From Monosporascus cannonballus (lineage: Eukaryota > Ascomycota > Sordariomycetes > Xylariales), in assembly GCA_004154925.1 (NCBI GenBank), contig QJNS01000018.1, forward strand, positions 434,001-498,000: DNA of 64,000 bases, given 5' to 3'. Numbering within the stretch: the stretch's first letter is position 1; each line of letters opens with the position of its first letter. Positions 24,695 to 38,258 of the stretch are shown in pieces. The notes beneath the pieces were generated by a model. That model was not told the origin of the DNA. It worked only from the letters and a program-made list of their open reading frames with translations, and did no database searches. Both the position numbers and the translations under genes were made by a program.

Positions 24695-27312
24695 TATATT
24701 TAAGATTATAATTTATTATAACTTTTAGGAAATTAAGTAAAAGCGAAACGTTTCCTAAAAATACCTTAATTATAAATAATAAGCCAAAAGAAATCTTATA
24801 GCGAAATAATTATTAAACATTATAACTAACAAAATTATAAACAAATTTACGATATTAATCTTATTCGAAATTATTAAGGAAAACTTATAATATCAATTAT
24901 TTATAAATATGCTTTAAACGCTTAATATATAATAAGAAAGATTTATTAAATTAATTTTTAATTATAACAAAATAATAAATAATTTGTTTAACTGGATAAC
25001 GAAAATAAAAAAAATAATTTTTTACGAAAACGAAAAAAGAAAAACCTTTATAAAACAAAACCCGTTTTATTAAAAACTTACGGTAAATTTACCGTTTAAT
25101 AACGCATTTGCAGGAATAAATCGTAAATTTATAAAGTATTTTTCGTAAAACGGAAAATAAAAAATGTTCCGTTTATTTTTTGTTATATTTCGTACGAAAA
25201 TAAAGGAAAATCGATTTATTTTCAGTTTTTTTATAATATCTTGCTTAAGTATTATAATATTTATATTTACCGAAAAATAATTACGATGTAATTATTAATT
25301 TAAAATAAAAGGATAACGAAAAGATTTTAACGTTAATAATTTCCTTTTTTATATAACAAAATAATTTATTAAGAAATAATTATAACGTATAAAATAAGAT
25401 AATAATTAACGGTTTTAAAATTATTTAATAAATTTTAAATATAAATTAGCCAAACATAAAAGTTTAATGCAACTCTTAATAATTAAGGTAATTTTCTTAA
25501 ATATTGGTATTAATACGTAATTCCGTAACATATTAATAATAAAAAATATATTTTATAATAATTATAACCGTTAAATACGTAAATTAAAAAAGGTAATTAA
25601 TTATTTAAAAATTTTACATAATTATTATATAGGCAAAAGAATAACGATTTAGTATTTTAGTAAAAAAAACGAAATAATTAATTAATAATAATATATCGGT
25701 TAAACCAATAAATTAACTTAAATAATAAACATTTAAAAGAATATGTTTATACCGGATATTACGTAATTAATTACCTTAATTTTTAAGTTTATAAACTAAT
25801 AATAAGGTAATCGAAAAAATTAATCCGGAAGTAATTCGGAATAGAATTCGGATAACCGGCCTTATGTGAAATAGTTTTCCGATAACGAAATACAAATTTG
25901 AAAATAAAAATAATAATATTTCTGTTACGCCGCTACAAATTATTCAAATTGGAAATACCTTAAATATAAATCCGCAAAACGGCTTTATCCGGTTAGGACG
26001 GAGATTACGGTAACGAATTTACGGGATACCGTTAATAGAGATAACGATATAAATAACGAAAATTGAAAAAAATAACCCTTATTAAAAAATTATTAATAAA
26101 AAAATATAATAAGAACAATTATAAAAAATTAATAATAATTTCAATAATATTTTTTTATTAAACGCCCCAATTAATAATATCATATATATAAATATTTTAA
26201 TTAATAATAAATATGCTTATTATTTTGCGTTTCATTAACGGTTAATCCGTTATTTAAAGTTATAACGCATATTTATTATATTTTATTAGTTAAAATTAAT
26301 AGAAAATAACGAATTTACAATAATTGTAATTTAAAAAATTATTTACGTTAACATAAATTTAAACGGCCGTCTAAAACGAATTTCAGAATATGTAATTAAA
26401 ATTTTATTTTATTTTTTTATTTTACAAAAACCTTAAATAAAATATAATAATATTATATATAAAGCGAAATAAGGGCTTATCTCTTTTACGGATGACGTTA
26501 TTGCGTTTAAATTATATTAAAAAATATTTTAATAAAGAATTTAAAAACTATTTAAAAAAGTAATTACAGAAATATAAAACATTTGCTTAATAACGGTTAT
26601 AGCCTTTACGGTAATAATATAATAAAGCCGCTATAAGAAATATAAAATATAATTATTCGTAATCTTTATAAAAAATATTAATAAGATTTTAAAAATAAAA
26701 TTATAATTAATTTTTAAAGATATAACGGAATATTTTTTTTAAACAAAAACCGGAAATTCCGAAATTTTTTTGCAAATAATAAAGATTTATCGTTATTATT
26801 GTATCGTAATAATAATAACGTAATAATAAATTTAAAAATAAATACCTTAAGTTAAAAAAATCTTATGGGGATTTCTATACAAAATATTAAAAAAGAAATT
26901 ATTAATTTTAGATAAAATATTTCTAAATTTATTTATTAAAAATTAAATTCGAGTTAATAATTTTATTAGAGGTATTTCGGTATTATTCGTAAAAAAATTT
27001 AACGGAAATTTATAATTTTATGTATAATATAAAGAATTAAATAAGATTACGAAACGAAACCGTTATTTTTTTATTAATAAAAAAACGTTACGAACCTTAT
27101 TATAAGCCCGGTAATTTATAAAGTTTAACGTTCGAAAAACTTTTTACCGGTTACATATCCGCCAGGAAAACGAATAAAAAATTGAGTTCCGTATATATTT
27201 CCAGTTTTTCGAATAATTAATATATTTATTTGGCCTTAATAATATACCAATTACCTTTTAACGTTATATTAATATTATAGTAAAACGTTATTTTAATAAT
27301 TCTTGTTAAATA

Positions 27313-27324
27313 TATATAAATAAT
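27313..27324 (+). other. Reverse transcriptase catalytic motif of family B, mutated to YINN
   Basis: The frame reads Y-I-N-N-I-L-I-Y. Both catalytic aspartates of the expected Y-x-D-D have become asparagine through G-to-A changes, so the enzyme motif is dead. Confidence 0.75.
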
Positions 27325-29777
27325 ATATTAATTTATTTAGCCGGTTTCTAAGCTAAAATATATAATTAAAATTAAATTAATATTTTACTATTTAATGGAA
27401 ATAAAATTAAAGCTAGATCCGGATATACACGAATTTGTAATTTAAAAAATAAAATACCTAAAGTTTATTATTAAAATAAGAATAAATTTAAAAATCGCTT
27501 TTAAAAAATAACTGTTATTCGACAATAAAAGGTTTTTATTAACGTAAAAAAAATTAAGAATTTTATTGGATTGGTTAATTTTTACCGAATTTTTATAAAA
27601 AGGTTTAACGGAATAACAGCTTCCTTTTTACGATTAATCAAAAAAGAAACCTTTTTTTGTTGGAAAAACGAAAAGTAATAAGTTTTCGACCGATTTAAAA
27701 AACTTTTTATTATAACGTTTATTTTTACGTATTAAAACCCCGAAAAAAAATAATGATAAAGGCAAATTATTCCGGCTAAGTAATTAAAAAATATTTATTC
27801 TTATTTAATTCGTTAAAACGCTTACGACCAATTACGTATTTTCTAAGGAAATTATTACTAGTTAAATATAATTATAAGATATATAATAAATAATTACAAA
27901 TTATTATTAAAACGTTAATAAAATAAAATAAAATTTAAAAATTAATTAACTTTTTTATAATTTTAATAAATTACGTAAATTTTTAATACTTTATAAATAT
28001 TTGCAAACTTATTAAAAAATAAATTCGATAAGCCAGTTTTTCATCCGCTTTTAAATTTATATTTAAATATTATTTTAATAAATTAATAAATTAATTTAAT
28101 ATTATACTTTACAAGTTATAAAACGTATTTTACCGCAAAAAGAATATTAGACTTAAAAGGCGAGTAATCCGGTTAATTTAAAAAAAAATAATTATTTAAT
28201 AAATTAATGTAAATCCAAAAAATCTTAGTAACCGTAATTTACTTAAAGCAAAAAATAATAAACGCCCGGTTATACCCCTTACTAAAAAAGTATTTTTCGA
28301 AAAAAACTTTTAAAAAATATAAAATTTAAAAATTATTAAAAATAAAATTTTAAATATGGCATATATTGCCGTAGCCCAGAAATTACGTAATTTCCCTTTA
28401 ATTATAAGTACGGTAAAAATCTTTATAACGAAATATTTTTTTAATTTTAAAAACTTTTAATAATTTAAAAAAAGTACTTAAATTTTTATTTAAAGGCCGT
28501 CCGGATATTATTAATTTAATAAATATACAATTTTTATATAACCGGCTACCCAAAAAAACGTTATATTAATAATATTAATCCGTAATTATTATTAACTGGA
28601 ATAAATTTAAGATATATATTATTTTTGCCGTAATTATAACGTATATAATAAGTTATACGTATAAAGGAAAACGAAAATAAACGTTATTACGGTTTTTACT
28701 TATTTTAAACCGATTTTATTTAAATTTTTCGGTAAATTTTATAATTAACTTACCAGTAAGGCAAAACAAAATATGGTTTTTTTATAATATTTTATAATTA
28801 CTTAACGAAAATATTTATTTTAAAACCAATATTTAATATAAATATAAAAATATATGCTTAATAATTTATTATTTGCTATTAAAAATATTACGGTTTTATT
28901 AAAAAATTAATATGCGATAAAGAAGATCATTAAATAAATAAATTTTAAACTTATTTATATAATTTAATGAATACATAATAACAGCTTAATATATTTTTTT
29001 TACCACTAAACGGATAGAATTAGGGAAAAAATTAATTAAAAGTTTTCTCATATTTGTATTATTTTATAAGTTACGTATAATATAATTAAGTTAAGTTTTT
29101 ACCGGTAATATAACTAGCTTTTAACGGTAAAAATTCCTTATTAAAAATAGTTTTTTTAATTTACGGATATAATATAACGTTTATTAATGAAATATTAATA
29201 ATTATATAATTAATTCCCAAAACGAAAAAATTTATTAATTTCGTTAAAAGTTTCCGAAAAAATATAAAATTCATATAGATTATTATAACGTCGGTATAAG
29301 CCCAAATAAAATAATTAATTAATATTTTTAAAACATAAGTATCGTATTTCGAAATGAAAAAACTTAATATAATTAAATTTAAAAAAATATAATTCTTTTA
29401 TAATTATTTAAAATGTTATTTTAAATATACGTGAAATATAAGGTTACCGTAATTATGCCGTATAATACCGTAAAATTAAACATATTATTAAAAGAATATC
29501 CGAAATTTAACATAAACCTTTTAAAATTAATAATAAAAAATCTGTTATTTAACCAAATTTTAAATAATAATTAACCGTTACCGATATTATCAAAAAAGAA
29601 AACAATATATAATAAAATATATATTAAAAGTTAAAAGTAAATATGTAAGTCGCAATCGCCGAAAGAAACTATTCGTAAAATAGACAAATTACGCCAAACC
29701 ATTATAAAAATTATATAGTAATTTTGAAAATATAATTATTTTTAATAATTTTAAAAGGTTATTCGGAAACGGAAACA

Positions 29778-30167
29778 TGTAACGGCTAAGCGGTTTAACC
29801 AACTATTAAACCTTAAGTCGACGGGTTTATGTTAGCAGAAATATCGTGGAAATTTGAACAATAAATACAGTAACGTATTACGTCTTTTAATACCTGGTTA
29901 TTATAAACGATTAATATTAATAAGTGTTATAAACTGAAATTATTTAAATTATGGAATTAATAAGCGTATATATCTTTCTCCTTTAGCTGGATTACTATCA
30001 GTAAGTTGGTAATCCGGCTTATTGGCTTATTACCAGTAAGTTAATAATCCGGCTTATTAGTTTACCACCAGTAAGTTGGTAGTTTATTACGTAACCTAAT
30101 CCACATAATTTTCTTGGCCTTTTTGTTGCGACCGTTTCTGGAGGCCGTGGTTTATTAGGTCGTAATA
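29778..30167 (-). repeat. 3' LTR of family C copy 2
   Basis: This 390-bp LTR begins TGTAACGGCTAAGCGG on the + strand and pairs with 36112-36501. Its outer left end is lightly mutated. On the inner side a pyrimidine-rich run on the + strand (30168-30184) is the polypurine tract of the - strand element. Confidence 0.9.
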
Positions 30168-33018
30168 CGATTTCTTTTCTTTTAAAATTTTGTCCCTAAA
30201 ATTTCCTTTTTTTTAATAAGTCCTTTTTACATATTTTTAACATATCTTCCGATATGTCCAAACGTTATTTTCGTAAATCTGAATAACGATTTGCCCTGGT
30301 TAATTTAATTAAATTCGACGGTTTTAACGTAATACCTTAATTTTTTTATTTTATTCAGCAGCTTAATTACCAAATAATAAATAGGGTTTTTCGTTATAAG
30401 AAATATGTCCGTCGAAATCGTTTATATAATAAAACAGAAATCTTTATTTCCATAATTAATCGCTATATTATAAAATCGAAAAGATTAAAAGAAAAAAAGC
30501 TAACGGTCGAAAAGTCTTTATCCGAAACTTTTGCGCGTTTTTTTTACATACGTCGTTAATATTAATACTATTAATTTTAAGGTACGAAACTTATTAATCG
30601 TACCTTTTAATCCTTAAATAATTCCAATAACTTTATGCAATTAAAATCGGAATCCGTAATCGAGGTTTAGGCCTTAGAAAAAATGGACATTATTAATTAA
30701 AATGCGGTAAACCAAAGGTTTCTTTCCGTAAATTTCGTAAACTGGGATACCATTATTTCGGGTAATTCCGCCATTATTAGTAAAAGTTCTTTAATAAACG
30801 TTAAGCGCCAATAAGATTTTTGGCGGATTCTCAGGTATTTTCGAAATCTGGGTATTTTTTTTATTTAATTAGGTATTAGGTAAATCCGTTTTGCTTTCGT
30901 ATATTAAGTATTTTTTTCATTTCGTATATTTATTCGTTTTTTATTTTTACGTCGTTTTATACTATATGCACATTAATTATATCTGTTATTAATTCGAATA
31001 AAAAAATATAAAAAATTGGATAAAATTTAACTTTTGGTGGAAATTCTAATTAATAATTATTTTTTAACATTTTTTTAATGATTTTGTATGGACCGATATA
31101 TTTGAAATTAAGTTTTTTGTTAGGTTTTTTTGTTTAAATGTTTTTTATAATAAAAAAATTATCTCTTTTTTTTCGAAGGTTAATCCTTTTAACTTTTTCT
31201 AATTATAATAATTGCTTATTTAATTCCGTAAGAATTCTAATTTTATTTTTATTTCTTAATATAGTTATCGTAATTGTTCTAACGTAAGAATTACTTTAAT
31301 ATTAATTGGACCTTTATCGCGCGTTTTTTTGTAAATTTTTAAAATAAAACCAAAATTTATATTTACAGGTATTATTTTAATATTTTCGTAATAATTAATA
31401 TTATAAGCTAATTATACGATTAGCAATTTTTAACCTAATTATTTTATTCGTAATTAATATAATATTGTAAGTAAATTTCCAAGGTTTAATTTATTCGTTT
31501 TATTTATTTATTTATTTAATATTTAAATTTATTAAATAATTTGTAATTTAAGCCGATTTATGCCATAAAGCCTTGTTAAAACTTTAATGCAAATATTAAT
31601 TCTTTATTTAATATAATGTTTATTAATAATCCGTATATATTGAAAATATATTTTAAATATATATATATTAATTATTCGGTTTTTATATATTTATAATATG
31701 GTAAAAAAAAAGAAAATTTTACGAATTAATCGATAATTACGGAAATGTTATTATAATATATTCCCGTAATTGAATTTTTTGATATGGAAAGTTTAATAAT
31801 AAAGTCGAATATAATTAAATATTATAGTCGTTTTATAATTGGTAATAGTTATAATTTTCCGTATAATTTATGCCGTCGTACCTTTATTTTGGCGTAAATA
31901 TTATATTGCCGTAAAATTTTTTATATTATTAATTTCATTTTAAGAAAAAAAATATATACGCTAATGTTGCTTCAAGGTTTTGTAAATCCCTAGGTATTTA
32001 TATAACTAATATTTATATATTTTTTATATTAAACTTTTCTGGTATTTTTTTTGTACTTATATTTTGTCCGTTATTTGGTTTTTTGGGAGATTATCGTTAT
32101 ATTGTTAAATTTTCTAATACATATTATTAGGTATTATCCGAATTATCGTAATTTGTTATAAACGTAAATATCCTTTTATAATAATATCAAAAATTATATA
32201 ATTAACTTTAATTAATTACTTTTCGAAGTTTAATTACTTGTTTAAAGTATTTGCTTTGCTATTTTTTGATCCTTTTTTATAAATAATAACGAAGTCGAAA
32301 TTCGCCAATTTTTTCGCATATTTTAATTATTATCCTATAAATTTTTTAATGGTAATAAATCGGGTAAAATTTTAATAATCCGTATAAACTTTAACTTAAT
32401 GTAAATTTTCTTTTAAGAAATACTTAAATTCCCGAAATGCCATAATAATAACTATAAATTCCTTATTTAAAATACTATAATTAAGTTCGGCTCCTTTTAA
32501 TTTGTACGAAAAAAATGCAATAAAATATAATTTACCTTAATTATTTCGTTATCCGATCATTATATTTAATACGTAATTCGAAATATCGGTTTTTAACTTA
32601 ACAAAACGGTTTAAATCGTATATAATTAATACTAATTCGTTAATAATCACATTTTTGATATCTTAAAATATTTTTTCCGTATTTGGCGTCCATTTGAATT
32701 TTTTTTTTCGTAAAATTCGTTAAAAATATAGCTATTTTGCTAAAATTTCGAATAAATTTTTTGTAATAATTGGCGAATCTAAAAAATGCTTATATTTTTT
32801 TAACCGTAATTAACGTCTATTATTTTGTAATTGCAGCGATTTTTTTAAGATTTATTTTGATATATTTTGGAATAATAATATATCCCAGATATTTTATTTC
32901 TTATATATAAAATTAATTCTTTTTTGCGTTAACAAGTAACTTTATGTCCTATAAAGCTTAAAAAACTTTATAAACATATCTTATATATGTTTTTTTTTGT
33001 TTTTAAAAAAATAAGAAT

Positions 33019-33030
33019 ATCGTCGAGATA
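33019..33030 (-). other. Reverse transcriptase catalytic motif of family C copy 2 (YLDD intact)
   Basis: The - strand reads V-V-Y-Y-L-D-D-I-L-I. Both aspartates survive, unlike family C copy 1, where the same place reads YLNN (2589-2600). Confidence 0.85.
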
Positions 33031-36000
33031 ATAAACGACGAAAATATTAAGGTATTTTTGTAATACATAATTTATTATTTGTTAAAAGGTTGCTAATATG
33101 TTCGTAAATCCTATTAATATAGCCAAATATTTAAATAATTCGTATTTTATCCTAAAAGTTATTTTTTATTCGTATCCTTTTTTGATTTTAATAAAGTTAT
33201 ATTTATCCTTAAAATCAAATGCTATAAATTATTTGGCTTTATAAAGTTAATTTTTTATTTCTATAATTAAAGGTAATAATATTTAATTTTTAATAATAAT
33301 ATCGTTTAATTATTGATAATTAATTATATATCGTAATTTCTCGTTTTTTTGAAGTACGAAAAATATAAGGTATTTTACCGGTAATTTCGAAAATCGAATT
33401 TATCTTTTTTGTAGCCGATTTTCCAGGTATTTTTTGAAAATGCGTAATTCGTTTCCGCTAAGGTTATAAATGGGATAAAATTTTGTCGAAAATCTTTTTT
33501 AAGGATTATCTTATAATTTTATTTACTATGTTTTAATAATTTCGTATCGAGCTTTTTTTTGAAAAGCTACTTATATCTGTAATATTATAGTAATATATTA
33601 ATTAATTTTTTTAATTTCTTAAGCTGTTATTCTTATTATTCCAGATCGTTATTTAATTACTTTAATTTTATTTTAATAGTAATAATAATACGTCGTATTT
33701 TTCTTTAATGCCCGTTTTCTTTTTTATATTTTATCTTTTTAGGTAATAAGGTATTTATTATATTTTTATGTTTGCATTCGTTATTATTATCTATCGAATA
33801 TTAAAATCTTAATTTTCTTTTTTTATTTATTAATAAGAAATAAAACGAACTTTACTTAACCAATTTTTCCGTTAATTAAAATTTCGTATTAACGTATCTA
33901 TAATAATCTTAAGATTATATCGTAATTCCCGAATAAAACGATATCGAAATTAACCATTTAATATCGTCCTTTAACAAAAATCTTAAAATAATTAATTTCG
34001 CGTATAATATTTCCGTTATTGTAAACAAATTCTTAACCTTTGGCATTTATTGCTATATAAAATTTTAACTTATATCTTTATAACAATTTAAACTTATTAA
34101 TCATATTTAATATAATATAATTTCCGCCTAAAGCTTTATAATCTATTATTACGGTATATTAATACGTTCCGATTCGTATATCTAAAATAATAAAGTTATT
34201 AACGTTTTTTATTATCGCATTTAAAACCTTTTTGGGAGTTTTCCTTAATTCCTTTAGGTTTCGTTATTTTGCGGTTTTTTTATAAATAATCTTTTTTCTT
34301 AATTCTTATTCGAATTTATCGAACTTTATTTATATTTTTTCGTTTAACGCATTTAATTACTATATCTATTGTTATTATCGGCGTATTATTCTTTCGAACT
34401 ATATTAATTATTCTTAATTTTTTTGTAATTTTTTTCTTATTAAATAAATTATTTTTTTATATTTACGATTATATCCTATTATGCGTTATTTTAATTATCG
34501 TTTTAAAAATCTTTTATAAATTAATATATTTTTTTAATAATTTTTTAAAGAATCCGTAATAAATGTTAATTAAAAATATAAATCCGTAATAATTTTTTAA
34601 TGATGCTTTTTTACCGTACGTTAAATTAATTCCTTTTTTATTTGGTAATTATACTATCCATAATAACAAAAGGGGTTTTTTTACAAATATTACTTTTTTT
34701 CGGGCCAGCTCTTTATTTCGGCCAATTATTAAATATTTCCTGGGGTTATGGTTCGAAATTATCGATATTATTACTTATTATTCTTATTATGCCCAGTACG
34801 GTTTGGAAAATCGAATCCCTCGTAATACATTCGGGTAATTCGTACATAGATATATTATTTCTATTTTTCGTAATCGGGATATTTTCGTCGTCGACAATAT
34901 ATGGCATATATTTTATCATATCGATCGGGTATTCCGGGATAAACTTTTTTTATTTAGTTCTGATATTTACATAACTATCCTTATAATACTTCTTGTTATA
35001 TTCGCGATATTTATTAAATTAACTTTCTAGTTTTTTATATCCTTCGTTAAATCTCTTATCGGGATAGTCCCGGTTGGGCCTTTTGCTATAGGCCTAATAT
35101 ATATTTGGCTTAGATTATGTTAATAACTTTATTATCGTTTCCTTAATTATTCCTGGTTTGTTTTTCCGGTATAAAGATTTAGTTATCCTATTATAGCTTT
35201 TTAGGTTTCTTATATTTGTAAGCCTTATATCCTATTTTGCCGTAATTAAAACATTTAATCTGGCTTTAATCCTATTTATGAATAATACCGAATTCCATAA
35301 ATTCTGATATTATTCCATAAAAATAAGGGGTACGTTTTTTTTTCTCTTAATTAAACTTATTATGTCCCGAACGTAAAACATATTATCCTTTTTTTTTATT
35401 GTTTTTCAAACTGTCGATTATTAATCTTAATTATATTTATAATATACCGGTTTAAGGTAATTAATTGTTCGATCCGAATAATTTTATTTTTTATATCGTT
35501 TTTTAGCTTTTTATAAAATATATTAATAAAGGTATCGGTTTTATTATTTCCCCATCCCGCTTTAGCCGCGAAATTTTTAAAGGTTACGGCGTACTTAAAT
35601 ACAAATCCTTTTTATCGGAATTACAGAAATTATTAAGCCGTAAATCGTTCTTTATCCGGATTGCCGAAATTATCGCGCATTTTATTTTCGGAATTGGTAT
35701 AAGTTAAAAAAATCTTATTAATAAAATCCTTTTTATTTGCTTTTTTTATTTTTAAAAAATTTCTTATAATAAGTTTAAATTAATTAACCGTATTTTTTAT
35801 TAAATATATTTTATTATTAAGATTATATCCGCTAAGTTGCTAAGGTTTAGGAAACGAAGGTAAATTCGTACTTAAGTTAAAAAAATTTAAAGGTTACCTT
35901 TTTTATCGTAAGGTTTTGGCTTTTTAGGCTTTATACGAACGAAAAAAGGTTAGGCAGGTAACGTAGCCCTAAGTTGTCGAACTTCTTTTTTTAGTTTCCG

Positions 36001-36111
36001 AATTCGAGCCTAAAGTTGCTAAATAAAGGTTTCCTAAATATTGGTCGATATTTTAACAATGTTAAGTATTGCTTAAAGTCCAACAGTATTACTAAATAAA
36101 AGTTTATAACG

Positions 36112-36501
36112 TATAACGGCTAAACGGTTTAACTAATTATTAAACCTTAAGTTAACGGGTTTATATTAATAGGAATATCGTAAGAATCTGAGTAATAAAT
36201 ATAGTAACGTATTACATCTTTTAATATCTGGTTATTGCAAACGATGAATATTAATAAATGTTACAAATTAAAATTATTTAGATTATGGAATTAATGGGCG
36301 TATATATCCTTTTCCCTTAGCTAGATCATTACCAGTAAGTTGGTGATCCGGCTTACTGGCTTACCACCAGTGAGTTAGTGATCCGGCTTACTGGCTCATT
36401 ACCAGTGAGTTGGTGATCCATTACGTGACCTGATCTACATAGTTTTCTTGGCCTTTCTGTTGCGACCGTTTCTGGAGGCCGTGGCTTGTTAGGTCGTAAC
36501 A
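36112..36501 (-). repeat. 5' LTR of family C copy 2
   Basis: This 390-bp LTR pairs with 29778-30167. The inner 200 bases are strongly AT-shifted and the outer 170 (from about 36330) are nearly unmutated. It ends GTAACA at 36501. It contains the 35-bp tandem repeat listed separately. Confidence 0.9.
36328..36420. repeat. 35-bp tandem repeat with internal hairpins inside the family C LTR
   Basis: About 2.6 copies of a 35-bp unit lie at 36328-36362, 36363-36397 and 36398-36420. The first unit contains the inverted arms CCAGTAAG (36332-36339) and CTTACTGG (36352-36359) around a 12-base loop. The same array is present, more mutated, in the other two family C LTRs (about 30000-30090 and 5455-5530). 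Confidence 0.85.
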
Positions 36502-36616
36502 AAATAAGGTTAGCAAAAACGTAAAAGTATAAATAGGGATAAAAAAAAAGGTATAAGTAAAGCCGTTGCCGTTTCGCTATAGCCTCGTTATTCCCTAAGG
36601 GCAAAAAAGGGGGTAA

Positions 36617-36806
36617 TGTTACAGGCTAAAGCCTATAGGGCGGTTCGGGCTTACGGAGCGAGCCCCTTAGCCCGAGCTCACCCATATGTATATAGGGAGC
36701 AGCCACCTCGCTGGTGGCTAGCTGTTTCTCCCCTTCCCTCCTCACCTTGAATATAAACCTTCGTTGGGCCGTGCCTCCGTTCAGCCTACGCATCGTGCCC
36801 GTCACA
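36617..36806 (+). repeat. 3' LTR of family B
   Basis: This is the near-intact 190-bp copy, TGTTACAGGC to GTCACA, preceded by the polypurine tract and followed by the ATAGC duplication. It carries a TATA-like core promoter (ATGTATATAGGGAGCAGCC). Differences from 24505-24694 are almost all transitions of RIP type in the left copy. It lies about 160 bp beyond the 3' end of the HET gene. Confidence 0.92.
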
Positions 36807-36964
36807 ATAGCTTCGGCTACTCCGATATTCTTATCTTTTGGCTACCATTGTTTCCATCTGTATTTAAGGAGGGTTCACCACCTTCACCTTTTATAAAAGA
36901 CCTACTAGAGGTTAGGCAACCTTTAATACAGTTCTTCTTCAGTTATATGCTTCTGTGTGTGATG

Positions 36965-38027
36965 TCAGGGTCTCACATCTCCTAAGCGGTAGAATCCCGT
37001 AGCCGATTTGTCGTTCTGGAGGAGTTTAAGCACGACAAATTCAGAATGGCCGATGTGTTCCGAGCCACAATTGAGATATACTTTCAAAACAGCAGCATTG
37101 TGGATGTGGTACCTATCGCTGTAATGGGGCTTGGTAAATGGTAGGTTGTTGATGGCTAGGCCAAGTTTTGTCATAACCGACGGATTTTTCGTCTCCTGAG
37201 ACCAAACTTGCAGCCCTAAGTTTGGCTTGAAATTCGCCGGTGAATCGGCAAGGACATTAACCCTTCCGCCGATATGAGGGCTGTTTCGAGGGACAGTCCA
37301 TGCCAGTATGGTGTGATCGTCATGCTGCCGAATGATTTCCTCCTGTAGACGTCGAAAGGCCTTCTTCCCTTCCCCATACAATAGAGGCATATTGACATCG
37401 AACAGACCAAATAGGCAATACGCGATGTCTTCGATTCGCGTGCAGGAACGTGTAGAAGCCCATGACATTCTGGTTGCGACGCTATAAATGTGAGGTTCTG
37501 CGGCGTTCTTTAGACACTCCCTTGGGATCTGTGTTATGGCCTCGAGATCTTCGGCGAGGTCATCTAGTGAGCCTAATCGGTCCCAACAGCAATTGTAGAA
37601 AGTGACATAGGCAGGTGCAATCAATTCCTGGAGCGTCCAACCCCTGCGGAACCAACGGGAAGATGAAAATTCCTTTTTGGGGAGTAAACCGTCTAGCATA
37701 TGGGGCACATCTGGCAGGAACGCATAGCAGACTTGAGAGTTCTTGTACCATTGGTACATGGAGTTAATTGCTTCACTGAGCTCCGCGGAGCTCGTTTTGT
37801 CGATGCAACAAGTATCCACCCAAACCCATTCGAGGGAGTCTCGTTTCGCCTGCTGGCAAGTGTATTGAATTTTTTTGGAACCCGGCTTTGCCACGAGCCT
37901 CACCCCGTCGCATGTCGGAGAGGCTGACCTCCCCGTCTCCCCATGTGTGGCTCAGAATGGCATAGTGAGGTACCTGATCCCCGCAAAATTCGTGAATCTC
38001 GTAGGTGTGGACGTTGATGAGCAACAT
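36965..38027 (-). pseudogene. HET (heterokaryon incompatibility) domain gene with a single-base frameshift
   Basis: HET-domain proteins of filamentous ascomycetes act in non-self recognition between hyphae and can trigger cell death after fusion. The start at 38027 opens M-L-L-I-N-V-H-T-Y-E-I, and residues 22-30 read Y-A-I-L-S-H-T-W-G, the family's first signature. After about 50 codons the frame is lost at 37877-37878, where one extra G (C on the coding strand) occurs. It resumes one base over and continues for 303 codons: K-K-I-Q-Y, then W-V-D-T-C-C-I-D, A-F-L-P-D-V, R-W-F-R-R-G-W-T-L-Q-E-L-I-A-P, L-L-Y-G-E-G and T-I-L-A-W-T, to a stop at 36965. There are no splice signals at the break. At about 353 residues it lacks the long C-terminal part many relatives have. 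Its codons are free of RIP. A sequencing error at the AAAAAAA run beside the break is the main alternative. Confidence 0.85.
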
Positions 38028-38258
38028 AGCTGTGGTAGGATTGTACGCGAGAATGGATATTCTGGTTGAAAGAGTGAGGAGTGGTTTGGAATAGGCAGAG
38101 CCTGACTTCTTAACGTACGACCCTGTCCGGAGCCCGCCTTCAGCAGGGCTTTACTGCATCGGTGGACATACGACTTGGGGGCCAAGCAGTGCAGGTGACT
38201 GGCGAGTTCCCTCTTCGGAATACCAATAAGAAGTTACGTACAGGATAGCACCCCATCT
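38028..38258. other. Upstream region of the HET gene
   Basis: This is ordinary-composition DNA that should hold the promoter and 5' leader of the - strand HET gene. I saw no clear TATA box or conserved site and no convincing reading frame. Confidence 0.4.

Larger units (their letters stand above)
29778..36501 (-). mobile_element. Complete Ty3/gypsy element, family C copy 2, nested in family B
   Basis: This 6724-bp element codes on the - strand and sits inside the 3' end of family B. It has 390-bp LTRs at both ends and the 5-bp duplication AAACA (29773-29777) / AAATA (36502-36506), a single C-to-T apart. In coding order it shows a Gag zinc knuckle (about 35221-35256, read C-F-N-Y-G-K-I-G-Y), protease (about 34121-34150), reverse transcriptase with intact YLDD (33019-33030), integrase, and a polypurine tract (30168-30184) next to the 3' LTR. 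It is homologous over its length to the element at 1-5724. Mutation is lighter around 34640-35000, where the - strand keeps a long readable stretch upstream of protease. Confidence 0.9.
24505..36806 (+). mobile_element. Complete Ty3/gypsy element, family B, interrupted by family C copy 2
   Basis: Two 190-bp LTRs (24505-24694 and 36617-36806) flank an internal region that runs 24695-29777 and then 36502-36616. The whole is bounded by the perfect duplication ATAGC (24500-24504, 36807-36811). Without the 6724-bp nested insert and its 5-bp duplication the element is about 5.57 kb, a normal gypsy length. Reverse transcriptase is seen at about 26900-27560 with catalytic YINN (27313-27324). The connection block that follows includes I-K-N-F-I-G-L-V-N-F-Y-R-I-F-I-K at about 27555-27600. 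Integrase remnants run to 29770. A polypurine tract AAAAAAGGGGG (36603-36613) adjoins the 3' LTR and fixes the + orientation. RIP has destroyed all frames. Confidence 0.9.

Noticed and set aside
34642..34974. 110-codon + strand open frame, hydrophobic product
   Set aside because: It lies antisense to the - strand gag-pol of family C copy 2, between its zinc knuckle and protease, where the - strand itself reads as coding. Its hydrophobic character is what the complement of such a sequence gives.
36353..36985. Open frames over the family B and C LTRs
   Set aside because: They run across LTR boundaries and a polypurine tract and match no protein pattern.
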